From Roseomonas sp. (GTDB lineage: Bacteria > Pseudomonadota > Alphaproteobacteria > Acetobacterales > Acetobacteraceae), in assembly GCA_020249505.1 (NCBI GenBank), contig JADCFN010000027.1, positions 1 to 56,405 on the forward strand: 56,405 nt of DNA. The letters are read 5' to 3'. The position numbers were made by a program, and so were the translations under genes. The first letter of the stretch is position 1. Every line of letters starts with the position of its first letter. This document shows positions 36,756-46,639 of the stretch, piece after piece. Below the pieces are notes generated by a model, which saw only the letters and a program-made list of their open reading frames with translations, was not told the DNA's origin and ran no database searches.

Positions 36756-38321
36756 TCACCCGGCTGCACGCATCCGCCGCGCCGCCGCTTCGCCGATCAT
36801 CACACAAGTGAAATGCAGATTGGCGCGGCAATCGGAAGGCATGATGGAAGCATCCGCCACGCGCAACCCTTCCACACCGCGCAGCTTCAAATCCGGGTCC
36901 ACTACGCCGCGCGGGTCTTCATGCGCGGTCATGCGGCAAGTGCCGGCGGCGTGCTGGATATCGCCCGCCTGATCAAGCATCAGCGCATCTAGCGCTTCAT
37001 CCGAAAGCGCGGCGGCTTCCGCCATGGTAAGCGCGGTTTCGCCAAAGGTGATGGCGTCCGCAATATCAGCCACCGGCGGCAGCGCGCAAAGCTTCGCAAG
37101 GCGCCGCACACCATCGCGCATGCGCAGCCGATCAACGGGATGATCAAGCATGTTTTCCTCCACCACCGGCTGCGCATCCGGATCGGCCGAGGTCAAACGT
37201 ACTTCACCGCGTGACAGCGCATCATAAAGTGCCACGCCAATGCCGCCATTGGGTGCCACGCCGCCTTCCGCCAGGCCACGGTGATTATAGGCGATGATGA
37301 TCATGTCACGCTCACCACCACCGCCAAGCTTGCTGCTATAGGTCAGGCAGCAATTGGTGTGCCGCGCATCGGCACCTTGCGCGCGAAAGCCGGGCTTGAG
37401 TGCCAGGCTCGCGCGCAGGATCGGGTGATCCATGAAATGCTGCCCAACGGCAGGTGCATCATGCAAAACTTCAATACCCAAGCCGCGCAAGGCAGTGGCG
37501 GGGCCGATGCCGCTTCGCATCAAAATGCAGGGGCTATGGATCGCGCCGGCGCAAAGCACCACTTCTCGCGCGGCAATATCCTCAAAGGTGCCAGCGCCGA
37601 AGCGTACGCGTACACCAGCGGCGCGTCGCCCTTCGAAGATCACACGGTCCACCAGGGCATTGCCGCGAATGGTCAGGTTCGCGCGCCCGCGCGCCGGTTC
37701 CAGATAGCCATCATTGGTCGTCACGCGCTGGCCGTGGCGCAGATTGATCGGGTTGCAGGAAAGCCCTTCGCCTTCCGGCGCATTCAAATCAGGCTTCACG
37801 GCATAGCCCGCCAGGCGTGCGGCATCGCGGAGCGCGCAATCAACCGCACCCCAGTTTTCTTCCGGCATGCGCCAGACAGGTATGGGGCCGCCCTGGCGCT
37901 TGCCGGGTACGCCGTAATTCGCATCATCTTCGATAGCATCGAAAATCGGCATGACATCGGCGGCTGACCAACCCTCACACCCTGCCTCAGCCCAGGCATC
38001 GAAAGCGGCTGGCACGCCGCGAATGGCGATTTGCGCATTGACCGCGGAAGAACCGCCAAGCGCCTTGCCGCGCCAATAGAATTTCGGTGCCTGCGCGCGG
38101 GTGCGCCGCGTCATCAGCCCAGGCCATTGCCAGGCGGCCTGATGCGCGGGGTCATGCATGAAGGGCACGATATTAGGGCTGCGCAAGGCCGCCGGCGCTT
38201 CCGCTGCGCGCCAATCACGCCCCGCTTCCAGGAGCAGAACGCGCCGATGCGAATCCTCAGATAGCCGCGCGGCCAAGGTGGCCCCTGATGAACCTGCGCC
38301 GACCACGATCACATCATACAT
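36756..38321 (-). CDS. GMC-family FAD oxidoreductase (choline dehydrogenase-like)
   Basis: 521 residues. FAD-binding VVGAGSSGATLAARL at 6-20, the GMC pattern GKALGGSSAVNAQIAIRG near 85-102, and LCAGAIHSPCILMRSGIG around 255-272 are present. The C-terminal HAAGTCRM holds the active-site His. It oxidises an alcohol to aldehyde or ketone. Similar sequences are called choline dehydrogenase, but no betB or betT is near, so a different primary alcohol is likely. Monocistronic: 25 bases after the TPR gene start region on the same strand, with no overlap. Confidence 0.88.
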   Translation of the reverse strand: MYDVIVVGAGSSGATLAARLSEDSHRRVLLLEAGRDWRAAEAPAALRSPNIVPFMHDPAHQAAWQWPGLMTRRTRAQAPKFYWRGKALGGSSAVNAQIAIRGVPAAFDAWAEAGCEGWSAADVMPIFDAIEDDANYGVPGKRQGGPIPVWRMPEENWGAVDCALRDAARLAGYAVKPDLNAPEGEGLSCNPINLRHGQRVTTNDGYLEPARGRANLTIRGNALVDRVIFEGRRAAGVRVRFGAGTFEDIAAREVVLCAGAIHSPCILMRSGIGPATALRGLGIEVLHDAPAVGQHFMDHPILRASLALKPGFRAQGADARHTNCCLTYSSKLGGGGERDMIIIAYNHRGLAEGGVAPNGGIGVALYDALSRGEVRLTSADPDAQPVVEENMLDHPVDRLRMRDGVRRLAKLCALPPVADIADAITFGETALTMAEAAALSDEALDALMLDQAGDIQHAAGTCRMTAHEDPRGVVDPDLKLRGVEGLRVADASIMPSDCRANLHFTCVMIGEAAARRMRAAG

Positions 38322-38346
38322 GGCTGAAAAATCCTGACTTCATTGT

Positions 38347-39663
38347 TTAGCGCGCCATCAGCGCCTCGGCTCGCGCACGCTGCGCTGCTGGCAGATCCTG
38401 ACGCGCCAGCAGCGCGGTCAAGGCATCGCGCACCTCAGCGGCTTTTCCTGTACTGATCTGCAACTCAGCAAGATCAAGCGCCGGTTCGGCCATGGCGGGT
38501 GCAAGCCGCATGGCCTGTTGAAAGGCATTGGCGGCTTCCGCCTGATTGCCGAGCTTCAGCCAAACGCGCCCAAGCAAATGGCGCAGGTCAGCACTGTTCG
38601 GATCCTGATCCAGACCTCGGCGTGTGGCGAGCATCGCTTCGCGCGTCCGGTTCATCGCCAACAGCACATTGCCTTCATGCAAAAGTGCCCAAGGATCGCG
38701 CGGCTGCATCAGGAGCGCCTTGCGGATTTCACTCAGCGCATCATCCAATCGCCCAGCCTGTGTGTAGACCTCCGCCAGGGCGACATGCACCCAGACGGCG
38801 CGGGAATCGAGTTGTTGCGCGCGGCGATAATCCTCAAGCGCCGCTTCCACGCGCCCCAGGCGGAATTGCGCGACGCCGCGTAGATACCAGGCAGCGCCCT
38901 GTTCGGGATTAGCGTTGATCATGATTTCAGCAACATCGAAGGCATCACGCGCACGGCCTTCGCGCAAATAGCTTCGCCCCATCAGGCCGCGCGCAGTGGT
39001 TTCGGTGGCGATATCGCCGCCCGCACTACGGAGCAGGGCACGCAGCTTGTCGCGCACAATGGCCTGATCCGGTTCATGCTGCGCCACATGCCAAGCGTAA
39101 AGCCTTGGCTGGATCACGCGCCAAATCTCGGGCGCCGCGCGCGCCAGCAACTGATCAACGGCATCAGCCGGTAAGCCATCAATATCGGCAATCAGCCCAT
39201 GCCCCGCAAGCCGAAGACGGAGCTTCAGCTGTTCCTTCTCAAGCACAATCTCACCGGTGATACGCCGGCTGGGCGTGCCGAAAACGCTGCGCAGCAATGT
39301 CGCCAGCGCACGCAGCGAAAGCCCCGCAATCGGCACATTGAAATCCGGCTGATCGCCGGCCAATTCCAGACGCTGCTGACCAAGCCTTTCAGCCGTGACG
39401 GTGTTTTGCACCAGCACCACCTGATCAAGCAGGCGGAGCGCCACCACATCCGGCGAAAGTCCTGCTTCCGCCAGCCGGACCGGGACCTGGATGGGCGCGA
39501 TTTCGATATCCTCGCGCCGCATTTCGCGCAGTAGCAACAGCACAAAGGCGGCAGCCAATAACAGCGGCACCACGCGGAAGACAAAGCTGTAAAGCCCATC
39601 CCACAGCGCCACCACAAAGCCGATCAGCCCTTCCTTGCGTGGGGGCAAGGCTTCTTCGCTCAT
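38347..39663 (-). CDS. Membrane-anchored TPR protein
   Basis: 438 residues. A single membrane helix at about 20-46 (LYSFVFRVVPLLLAAAFVLLLL) anchors the protein; the N-terminus is cytoplasmic. The middle (about 55-230) is a soluble domain of unknown type. At least four tetratricopeptide repeats cover about 255-430 (AWYLRGVAQFRLGRVEAALEDYRRA; ALAEVYTQAGRLDDALSEI; HLLGRVWLKLGNQAEAANAF). It likely scaffolds a protein complex at the membrane. Its ATG overlaps the stop of the alpha/beta hydrolase, so these genes form one operon. Confidence 0.75.
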   Translation of the reverse strand: MSEEALPPRKEGLIGFVVALWDGLYSFVFRVVPLLLAAAFVLLLLREMRREDIEIAPIQVPVRLAEAGLSPDVVALRLLDQVVLVQNTVTAERLGQQRLELAGDQPDFNVPIAGLSLRALATLLRSVFGTPSRRITGEIVLEKEQLKLRLRLAGHGLIADIDGLPADAVDQLLARAAPEIWRVIQPRLYAWHVAQHEPDQAIVRDKLRALLRSAGGDIATETTARGLMGRSYLREGRARDAFDVAEIMINANPEQGAAWYLRGVAQFRLGRVEAALEDYRRAQQLDSRAVWVHVALAEVYTQAGRLDDALSEIRKALLMQPRDPWALLHEGNVLLAMNRTREAMLATRRGLDQDPNSADLRHLLGRVWLKLGNQAEAANAFQQAMRLAPAMAEPALDLAELQISTGKAAEVRDALTALLARQDLPAAQRARAEALMAR

Positions 39664-40523
39664 GGCCTGTTCAGGAATTCCATGATGGCGGTGATCTGGT
39701 CCTGCGCCATCAGCGCCGGTGCATGGCCGGCATCGGCAATTTCATGCAGCCGCGCATTTGGCTTGCGCGCCATTTCGGCCGCGACGTCAGCGGGCAGGAT
39801 ATCGCTGGTGACACCGCGCAAAATCAGTACCGGAATGGCAATGGCTGCCCAAAATGGCGAAAGATCAATATCGGCGATATCGCCCGCGCTGAAGGCTTGG
39901 GTGATGGCAGGATCATAATGCAGCTTGAGCGCGCCATGCGCATCGCGCCTGGCAGAGGTTTCGGCCAAATGGCGCCATTCAGCATCGCTCAGCTTGCCAA
40001 AAGGCGCATGCACATCGCGCAAATAGGCTTCAAGCGCAGCAATATCGGCAAAGGCCGGGGCGGGGCGATTGATGTAGTCGCGAATGCGCTGAACGGCGGC
40101 GGCGGGGATGATGGCGCCGATATCATTCAGCACCATGCGGCGGAGTGCATTGCCAGGTGTGGCGGCAATGCCCATGCCGCAAATGCCGCCCAGTGACGTG
40201 CCCACCCAATCCACCGGCCCATCCATCCGCGCCAGCAAATGCGCCAGCGCCTGGGAATAGATCGGCGGCTGATACAGCGCGGGATCAGGCAACCAATCCG
40301 AAGCACCACGCCCCGGCAAATCAGGGCAGAAAACCCGACGCCCCGCAGCGGCAAGTGCTTGCGCCAGAGCATCAAAATCCCGCCCGGACCGCGTCAGCCC
40401 ATGTACACAGACCACCGGGGCGCCGGACGCCGGCCCCCATTCCAGCCAACGCAGCGTGAAAAACCCCGCGGGCGAAAGCCAGCGCAGCGCGCCAGGTCGT
40501 GCCTCAGCGGGGATCGGCGTCAC
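39660..40523 (-). CDS. Alpha/beta-fold hydrolase
   Basis: 287 residues from GTG 40523, whose codon overlaps the upstream CoA-transferase stop (GTGA). Oxyanion motif VHGLTRSGRDFD; nucleophile in the GTSLGG elbow (DWVGTSLGGICGM); LPGRGASDW; and a C-terminal His in DAGHAP. Acyl esters, lactones or carbon-carbon bonds are possible substrates. Its place between a CoA-transferase and the TPR protein, all with 4-base overlaps, suggests a short degradation operon, for example removal of a leaving group from an acid. Confidence 0.8.
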   Translation of the reverse strand: MTPIPAEARPGALRWLSPAGFFTLRWLEWGPASGAPVVCVHGLTRSGRDFDALAQALAAAGRRVFCPDLPGRGASDWLPDPALYQPPIYSQALAHLLARMDGPVDWVGTSLGGICGMGIAATPGNALRRMVLNDIGAIIPAAAVQRIRDYINRPAPAFADIAALEAYLRDVHAPFGKLSDAEWRHLAETSARRDAHGALKLHYDPAITQAFSAGDIADIDLSPFWAAIAIPVLILRGVTSDILPADVAAEMARKPNARLHEIADAGHAPALMAQDQITAIMEFLNRP

Positions 40524-41725
40524 AGGATGCCCTTTTCCCTAAGTGCGGCAATGTCAGACGCGCTCATTTTCAGCACGGAAGCCAGCACTTCTTCCGTGTG
40601 TTCGCCAAGCACGGGCGGCGGGCTGCGATAGCTGGGCGGTGTCGCGGAAAGCTTCACGGGATTGGCGATGACCTTCACCGTCTCACCACTGCCATGGGCC
40701 ATTTCCACGACCATTTCGCGCGCCTGCACATGCGGATCGGCGAAAACCTGTTCCAGCGTATTGATGGGGCCGCACCCGATTTTGAGCGCTTCCAGCGCAT
40801 CAATCCACTCCGCCGTGGTTTTGGATTTCATGACGGGTGTCAGTGTATCCGTCACCAACTGGCGATTTTGTACGCGGATCGGATTGGTGGCGAAGCGCGG
40901 ATCGGCCAGTAGCGCTTCCTGGCCGAAAGCCTTGCAGAAGCGTTCAAAAGTCGGGTCATTGCCAACCGCGAGGATGAGGTAGCCATCCTTGGTCGGGAAT
41001 TCCTGATAGGGCGCGATATTGGGGTGCTGATTGCCAAGCCGAGCCGGGTTTTCGCCCGTCGCCAGATAGTTCATGCCCTGATTGGCAAGCCAGGCCACAT
41101 GCGTGTCCAACATACCAATATCAATCTGCTGGCCTTGGCCCGTGCTGTTGCGATGATTTACCGCCGCCAGAATACCGATGCAGCCATAAAGCCCCGCGAA
41201 AAGATCCGCGACCGGCACGCCCACTTTTTGCGGTGAACCATTGGGTTCACCCGTGAGCGACATGACACCACCCATGGCCTGGATCAGCGCATCATAACCG
41301 GGGCGCGGCGCGTAAGGGCCGGTCTGCCCGAAGCCCGTGATGGAACAATAGATCAGCCGCGGATGGGTCTTGGCCAATTGCTCATAGCCCAGGCCGTATT
41401 TTGCCAAGGCGCCGACCTTGAAGTTCTCAACCAGGATATCGCAATGCTCAAGCAGCTTATGAATGATCGCCTGGCCTTCGGGCTTTGCGATATCGAGCGT
41501 GACAGATTTCTTGTTGCGATTGACGCCGACGAAGTAAGCGCTTTCCTTCGTGTTCGGCACGAAGGGCGGCGCGAAGCCGCGCGTATCATCGCCCGCTTCC
41601 GGGCGTTCAATCTTGATCACTTCGGCGCCCAAATCACCCAGCATTTGCGTGCAGGTGGGGCCGGCCAAAACGCGCGTGAGGTCAAGCACACGCAAACCGG
41701 AAAGGGGACCAATGGGGGAGGTCAT
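40520..41725 (-). CDS. Family III CoA-transferase (CaiB/BaiF)
   Basis: 401 residues. Catalytic Asp D174 in PVADLFAGLYG. LRVLDLTRVLAGPTCTQMLGDLGAEVIKIERPEAGDD, NRNKKSVTLD and SITGFGQTGPYAPRPGYD are the class III signatures. It transfers CoA from succinyl-CoA or acetyl-CoA to a free acid. First gene of a three-gene operon with the hydrolase and the TPR protein. The trpA stop lies 34 bases upstream, so it may also be read from the trp operon. Acid substrate unknown. Confidence 0.88.
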   Translation of the reverse strand: MTSPIGPLSGLRVLDLTRVLAGPTCTQMLGDLGAEVIKIERPEAGDDTRGFAPPFVPNTKESAYFVGVNRNKKSVTLDIAKPEGQAIIHKLLEHCDILVENFKVGALAKYGLGYEQLAKTHPRLIYCSITGFGQTGPYAPRPGYDALIQAMGGVMSLTGEPNGSPQKVGVPVADLFAGLYGCIGILAAVNHRNSTGQGQQIDIGMLDTHVAWLANQGMNYLATGENPARLGNQHPNIAPYQEFPTKDGYLILAVGNDPTFERFCKAFGQEALLADPRFATNPIRVQNRQLVTDTLTPVMKSKTTAEWIDALEALKIGCGPINTLEQVFADPHVQAREMVVEMAHGSGETVKVIANPVKLSATPPSYRSPPPVLGEHTEEVLASVLKMSASDIAALREKGIL

Positions 41726-41759
41726 GACACTCTTCCTCTCAGTAACTTAGGATGCGCCT

Positions 41760-42596
41760 TCAGGCGCCCTTCTTCACGCTCCGCACCGCCGCGGCCAGCG
41801 CCGCAACCTGATCCAGTACCTTCTGCGCCGTGCCAGGCTTGGCGCGGCCTTCGGCATCAAGATCATTCGCCAGAACATCAATCAACGCTGAAGCCACCAC
41901 CGCACCATCGGCAATCCGCGCGGCTTCCGCTGCCTGTTCTGGTGTGCGCACGCCAAAGCCAATCGCGATCGGCAGCTTGGTATGTTTGCGGATGCGCGGA
42001 ATAGCCTCGGCCAACTCGGCGCCGGTCGCGCTGCGTGTACCGGTAATGCCGGTGATGGCGACGTAATAGATGAAGCCGGATGTCGCGGCCAAAACCTTGA
42101 TCATGCGTGCATCATCTGTGGTTGGCGCGATCAGGCGGATCATATCAAGCCCGGCGGCACGCGCCTGGGGTTCAATCTCATCCGCTTCTTCGGGCGGCAC
42201 ATCCACAATGATCAGGCCATCCACACCGGCTGCTGCCGCATCGGCGCAGAAATTGGCGCCATAGGACAGGATGGGATTGTAATAGCCCATCAGAATGATC
42301 GGCGTTTCGGTATCTCCAGTACGAAAGTCGCGCACCATTTGCAGCGTACCGGCCAGTGTCGCACCCGCCTTCAGCCCACGCTGGCCGGCGCGCTGAACGG
42401 TTGGGCCATCGGCCATCGGGTCGGTGAAGGGGCAGCCGATTTCAATCAAATCAGCGCCAGCACCCGGAAAGCCGCGCAGGATTTCCATGGCCGTCGCGCG
42501 GTCCGGATCGAAGGCTTCCAGAAAGGGGATAAGCGCGCCGCGCCCTTCGGCACGAAGGGAAGCGAAGCGCGCGGCGATGCGGGAAGACTGGCTCAT
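41760..42596 (-). CDS. trpA: Tryptophan synthase alpha chain
   Basis: 278 residues from ATG 42596. Splits indole-3-glycerol phosphate to indole inside the alpha-beta complex. Active-site Glu is in DLIEIGCPFTDPMADGPTVQ, the catalytic Asp in GLIIVDVPPEE, and the phosphate loop in YYVAITGITGTRS. A GTG at 42605 would give three extra residues, overlapping the trpB stop; the ATG matches known TrpA starts (SRIAARFASL). 5 bases after trpB. Confidence 0.95.
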   Translation of the reverse strand: MSQSSRIAARFASLRAEGRGALIPFLEAFDPDRATAMEILRGFPGAGADLIEIGCPFTDPMADGPTVQRAGQRGLKAGATLAGTLQMVRDFRTGDTETPIILMGYYNPILSYGANFCADAAAAGVDGLIIVDVPPEEADEIEPQARAAGLDMIRLIAPTTDDARMIKVLAATSGFIYYVAITGITGTRSATGAELAEAIPRIRKHTKLPIAIGFGVRTPEQAAEAARIADGAVVASALIDVLANDLDAEGRAKPGTAQKVLDQVAALAAAVRSVKKGA

Positions 42597-42601
42597 GACA
42601 C

Positions 42602-43819
42602 TCACATCGAAACGCCAAGGGCGCGCGCCACGGTGAAGATATCCTTATCCCCGCGCCCGCACATATTCATGATGATCAGCTTATCCTTCGGCATGCTGGG
42701 CGCTATCTTGATCACATGCGCCAGCGCATGCGCAGGTTCCAAAGCCGGGATGATGCCTTCCATCTTGGAGCATAATTGGAAAGCCGATAGCGCCTCATCA
42801 TCCGTGGCACTCATGTAATCAACGCGCTTGATGTCATGCAGCCAGGCATGTTCGGGGCCAACACCAGGATAATCCAGGCCGGCGCTGATGGAATGCGCTT
42901 CCAGGATTTGGCCGAATTCATCCTGCAACAAATAGGTGCGATTGCCATGCAGCACGCCGGGGCGGCCCTTCGTCAGCGACGCCGCGTGTTCTTCCGTATC
43001 CACGCCCTTGCCGGCGGCTTCCACGCCATGCATGGCAACGCTCGCGTCATCCAGGAAGGGATAAAACAGCCCCATGGCATTGGAACCGCCGCCAATCGCC
43101 GCCACCAGCAAATCTGGCAAGCGCCCTTCAGCGGCCAGCATTTGTTCACGTGCTTCCGTGCCAATGACGGATTGGAAATCCCGCACCATCATCGGGAAGG
43201 GATGCGGGCCGGCGACCGTGCCGATGCAGTAATAGGTATCGCGCACATTGGCGACCCAATCACGCAGCCCTTCATTCATCGCATCCTTCAGCGTCGCAGC
43301 GCCGGAGGTCACGGGCACAACCTCTGCCCCCAATAGCTTCATGCGAAAGACGTTTGGCTGCTGGCGTTCCACATCGGTGGCGCCCATGAAGACGGTGCAG
43401 GGCAAATCGAACAAAGCGCAGGCCGTCGCGGTCGCAACACCATGCTGCCCGGCGCCGGTTTCCGCAATGATGCGCGTCTTGCCCATGCGCTTGGCCAGCA
43501 TGATCTGGCCGAGCACCGCATTGATCTTATGCGCGCCGGTATGGTTCAGCTCATCACGCTTGAAATAGATTTTCGCCCCGCCGAGCTTTTGCGTCAGGCG
43601 TTCAGCCAACCAAAGCGGACTCGGCCGGCCCACATAATGGGTCAGCAAGCGCCGCCATTCATTCATGAAGGCAGGATCGCGCTTCGCTTCCTCATAGGCT
43701 TTTTCAACCTCAAGGATCAGCGGCATCAGCGTTTCAGCAACGAAACGCCCACCATAAGGGCCGAAGCGTCCACGGGCATCAGGCCCCTGGCGGAAGGAAT
43801 TGGGCAGCGGCTTGTTCAA
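42602..43819 (-). CDS. trpB: Tryptophan synthase beta chain
   Basis: 405 residues. PLP-lysine in [17 protein letters not shown]-type loop [25 protein letters not shown] phosphate cup. Joins indole and serine to tryptophan. The start appears to be TTG at 43819 ([14 protein letters not shown]), because TrpB proteins in this class begin [15 protein letters not shown] precedes it weakly. trpF, usually upstream, is absent; a strong hairpin and the RutE-like gene lie there instead. Confidence 0.95.
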   Translation of the reverse strand: MNKPLPNSFRQGPDARGRFGPYGGRFVAETLMPLILEVEKAYEEAKRDPAFMNEWRRLLTHYVGRPSPLWLAERLTQKLGGAKIYFKRDELNHTGAHKINAVLGQIMLAKRMGKTRIIAETGAGQHGVATATACALFDLPCTVFMGATDVERQQPNVFRMKLLGAEVVPVTSGAATLKDAMNEGLRDWVANVRDTYYCIGTVAGPHPFPMMVRDFQSVIGTEAREQMLAAEGRLPDLLVAAIGGGSNAMGLFYPFLDDASVAMHGVEAAGKGVDTEEHAASLTKGRPGVLHGNRTYLLQDEFGQILEAHSISAGLDYPGVGPEHAWLHDIKRVDYMSATDDEALSAFQLCSKMEGIIPALEPAHALAHVIKIAPSMPKDKLIIMNMCGRGDKDIFTVARALGVSM

Positions 43820-43863
43820 GGCAGTCTCTCAATTTGCGTGTGTTGCTGCCTGTTTAGTCTAGA

Positions 43864-43889
43864 ACCCGCCAGGGTCAAACCCGGCGGGT
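43864..43889 (-). terminator. Strong two-stage hairpin between rutE-like gene and trpB
   Basis: ACCCGCC, a one-base bulge, GGGT, a 3-base loop, ACCC, GGCGGGT: eleven base pairs in 26 bases, 9 bases after the rutE-like stop. The following bases on the minus strand contain only TTCTAG, no T-run. It may end the rutE transcript, or act in the trpB leader. Confidence 0.4.
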
Positions 43890-43898
43890 GCGGCGCGC

Positions 43899-44498
43899 CT
43901 ATTCCAGCCGCGCGGCCTCATCAAAGGAAAGCCGAGGGCTGCGCGGGAACAGGCCGGCGGGGTCGCCATAGCCCAGATTGACCAGGAAATTGGACTTCCA
44001 GCCGGTGCCGAAAAGGAACAGCTCATCCACCTTGGCATTGTCGAAGCCGCTCATGGCGCCGACATCAAGCCCAATGGCGCGCGCCGCCAGCATCAGATAA
44101 GCGCCCTGCAAGGACCCATTGCGAAACGCGGTCTTTTCCGCGAATTCCGGGCTGGAAGTGAACCAGGGCTTGGCATCCGCATGCGGGAAAAGCTGGCCGA
44201 GCTTATCGTAGAAATAGCTATCGTAGCAGACAATCACCGTAACCGGCGCCGCCATGGTCTTTTCCAGATTGCCGGCGGATAGCGCTTCCTTGAGCTTTGC
44301 CTTGCCTTCCGCCGTACGCACAAAGACAAAGCGCGCGGGTGAGGAATTGGCCGAAGTCGGGCCCCATTTCAGCAGCTCATAAAGTTCCTGCAGCTTGGCA
44401 TCCGGCACCGGCCGGTCCTGCCATTTGTTCTGGGTACGCGCGGCGCGAAAAAGCTGATCAAGCGCCTGATCATCAAGGGGCGCGGCAGTTTCGGACAT
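43899..44498 (-). CDS. Nitroreductase-family protein, malonic semialdehyde reductase (RutE) type
   Basis: 199 residues with an FMN-binding nitroreductase fold: [17 protein letters not shown] at 44-60 (FMN phosphate and ring), [27 protein letters not shown] at 126-152 and LVNLGYGDP near 174. These motifs are those of RutE/HadB malonic semialdehyde reductases, which make 3-hydroxypropionate from the toxic aldehyde in uracil breakdown. No other rut genes are present, so the role may be detoxification. Single gene; it begins 43 bases downstream of the nfu-like stop. Confidence 0.8.
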   Translation of the reverse strand: MSETAAPLDDQALDQLFRAARTQNKWQDRPVPDAKLQELYELLKWGPTSANSSPARFVFVRTAEGKAKLKEALSAGNLEKTMAAPVTVIVCYDSYFYDKLGQLFPHADAKPWFTSSPEFAEKTAFRNGSLQGAYLMLAARAIGLDVGAMSGFDNAKVDELFLFGTGWKSNFLVNLGYGDPAGLFPRSPRLSFDEAARLE

Positions 44499-44541
44499 GG
44501 TTTGGCTCCGTCAGGGCAGTGAAAACAGGGGCGCTATAGCG

Positions 44542-45108
44542 TCAGGCTTCCACCTGCTCCACCGCCACCACTTCCGGCACGTAATGGCGCAGCATGTTTT
44601 CCACGCCATGCTTCAGCGTGGCGCGGGAAGAGGGGCAGCCGGAACAGGCGCCCTGCATGCGCAGCCGCACAATGCCGTCCCGGAAGCCGCGGAACACGAT
44701 ATCGCCGCCATCGCTCGCCACCGCCGGGCGCACGCGGGTGTCCAGCAATTCCTTGATTTGCAGAACAATTTCCTGATCGGCCGGCTCAAAATCCTCGGCA
44801 TGTTCTTCGGCCGCGGCACCTTCCAGAATGGGCATGCCGGCCAGATAATGTTCCATGATGGCGCCCAGCACCTGCGGGCGGAGCATCTGCCAATCGGCAT
44901 CCAGCGTCTTGGTCACGGTCACGAAATCCGAACCGAAAAAGACCCGCGCGACATCACCCAGGCCGAAAAGCCGCTCGGCAAGGGGGGAGCGGCCGGCGGC
45001 TTCCTCGGCGCTGGTGAAATCTGCCGTGCCGCGATCACCCAAAACATCCCGGCCCGGCAGGAATTTCAGCGTGGCGGGGTTGGGGGTGGCTTCGGTTTCG
45101 ATGAACAT
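44542..45108 (-). CDS. NifU-like Fe-S scaffold or carrier (Nfu type)
   Basis: 188 residues from ATG 45108, preceded by AAAGGG. N-terminal Nfu_N domain (MFIETEATPNPATLKFLPG) and C-terminal NifU domain (about 105-185) with the cluster-binding CXXC motif in GACSGCPSS. It passes [4Fe-4S] clusters to client enzymes. It joins IscR and the cysteine desulfurase at 10-11 kb as Fe-S functions in this window, although they are not linked. Possible clients nearby include MutY and ferrochelatase. Confidence 0.9.
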   Translation of the reverse strand: MFIETEATPNPATLKFLPGRDVLGDRGTADFTSAEEAAGRSPLAERLFGLGDVARVFFGSDFVTVTKTLDADWQMLRPQVLGAIMEHYLAGMPILEGAAAEEHAEDFEPADQEIVLQIKELLDTRVRPAVASDGGDIVFRGFRDGIVRLRMQGACSGCPSSRATLKHGVENMLRHYVPEVVAVEQVEA

Positions 45109-45178
45109 GGCTAGGCCCTTTGGATAGGAGGCGGTTTCCGGACCTATCTGGTCCTTTTTCTCCCGAAAGGCAACAGGC

Positions 45179-46639
45179 TCAGGTCCCGCAGAAGGTGGCC
45201 AGCACGCGCTCTTCCGGCTTGGGCGGGTTGGCATAAGCGGTGTTTTCCGGCTGATCCTCAAAGGGCCGCGCCAATACGGCCATCAGCGCTTCAAAGGGGC
45301 GGAAATCATCGCGGTCCTCGGCGGCGCGGATGGCGGCTTCCACCAAATGATTGCGCGGGATGAAGGCCGGGTTGGTGGCGCGCATCAGGCGCGCGGGGGC
45401 TGCTTCTTGTGCCAACCTTGCCCGCCAACCCTCGGCCCAGGAATCAAACGCTGCCGGGTCGGTGAATTGCGCGCGGGCTGCCGCCGCATCGCCTGCCGCC
45501 GCATCCGCCAAGGCGCGAAAGGTCAGGGTGAAATCAGCGCCCTGTTCCGCCATGCGGCGGAGCAAATCCTCGATCAGCGCGGTATCTTCCGGCATGCGCG
45601 CCGCAATGCCGATCTTGCGTGCAAAGCCATCGAAATAGGCGGCCTCAAAAGCCGGGGCAAAGGCGCTAAGGGCGGCTTGCGCAAGCTGCAGCGCGGCTTC
45701 TTCCTGCTCCGCCAGCAGCGGCAGCAGTGCCTCCGCCAGCCGCGCCAGATTCCACTGCGCCATGCGCGGCTGATTGGCATAGGCATAGCGCCCGCCATGA
45801 TCAATGGAACTCAACACCGTCGCGGGATCATAGGCATCCATGAAGGCGCAGGGGCCGTAATCAATCGTCTCGCCACTGATGGTCATGTTATCGGTATTCA
45901 TGACGCCGTGAATGAAGCCGATGTGAAGCCATTGCGCGACCAGTCGTGCCTGCCGCGCAATCACGCCAGCAAGTAGCGCAGCATAGGGGTTTGCCGCTTC
46001 GGCTGCCGGCGGATCATGCCGCGCAATGGCGAAATCCGCGAGTAGCTTCAGCGCTTCCTGATCTTCCTGCGCGGCAAAATATTGAAAGCTGCCGACACGA
46101 ATATGGCTGGCCGCCACGCGCGTCAGCACCGCGCCGGGTTGCAATTTTTCGCGCAGCACCGCCTCACCCGTCATCGCCACCGCCAGCGCGCGCGTGGTCG
46201 GCACGCCAAGCGCTGCCATGGCTTCGCTGATGATGGCTTCCCGCAGCATCGGCCCCAGCACGGCGCGGCCATCTCCCCCGCGCGAAAACAGCGTGCGCCC
46301 GCTGCCCTTCAGATGGATATCGCGGCGCTCTCCGTCACGACCAATCACCTCGCCCAATAATAGCGCCCGACCATCACCAAGGCGCGGACTGAAACCGCCG
46401 AATTGATGGCCGGCATAAGCCATGGCGAGTGGCTCCGCGCCATCCGGCACAAGATTGCCGGCGAAAATCGCGGCACCCTCAGCACCCGAAAGCGCGGCCG
46501 CATCAAGGCCAAGCGCTTCGGCAAGCGGTGCGTTGAAAAACACAAGCCTGGGTGCCGCGACCGCAATGGGCGCCTGCCGGATATAAAAACGCGCCGGCAG
46601 GCGGGCATAGCTATTGTCGAAGGAAAAGCGCGTGCTCAT
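45179..46639 (-). CDS. selO: Protein adenylyltransferase SelO (YdiU)
   Basis: 486 residues. A pseudokinase-fold enzyme that adds AMP to Ser/Thr/Tyr of client proteins. Residues by family position: K111 ([13 protein letters not shown]), D250 and N251 (GVMNTDNM) and D260 (IDYGPC). The Gly-rich loop is near 88-95. The C-terminus ends CGT, giving a cysteine that in known SelO proteins can form a regulatory disulfide. SelO acts in oxidative-stress responses. Here it is the last of four genes overlapping by 4 bases each (ene-reductase, DUF2272 lipoprotein, CMD-like protein upstream), an unusual operon. Confidence 0.92.
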   Translation of the reverse strand: MSTRFSFDNSYARLPARFYIRQAPIAVAAPRLVFFNAPLAEALGLDAAALSGAEGAAIFAGNLVPDGAEPLAMAYAGHQFGGFSPRLGDGRALLLGEVIGRDGERRDIHLKGSGRTLFSRGGDGRAVLGPMLREAIISEAMAALGVPTTRALAVAMTGEAVLREKLQPGAVLTRVAASHIRVGSFQYFAAQEDQEALKLLADFAIARHDPPAAEAANPYAALLAGVIARQARLVAQWLHIGFIHGVMNTDNMTISGETIDYGPCAFMDAYDPATVLSSIDHGGRYAYANQPRMAQWNLARLAEALLPLLAEQEEAALQLAQAALSAFAPAFEAAYFDGFARKIGIAARMPEDTALIEDLLRRMAEQGADFTLTFRALADAAAGDAAAARAQFTDPAAFDSWAEGWRARLAQEAAPARLMRATNPAFIPRNHLVEAAIRAAEDRDDFRPFEALMAVLARPFEDQPENTAYANPPKPEERVLATFCGT

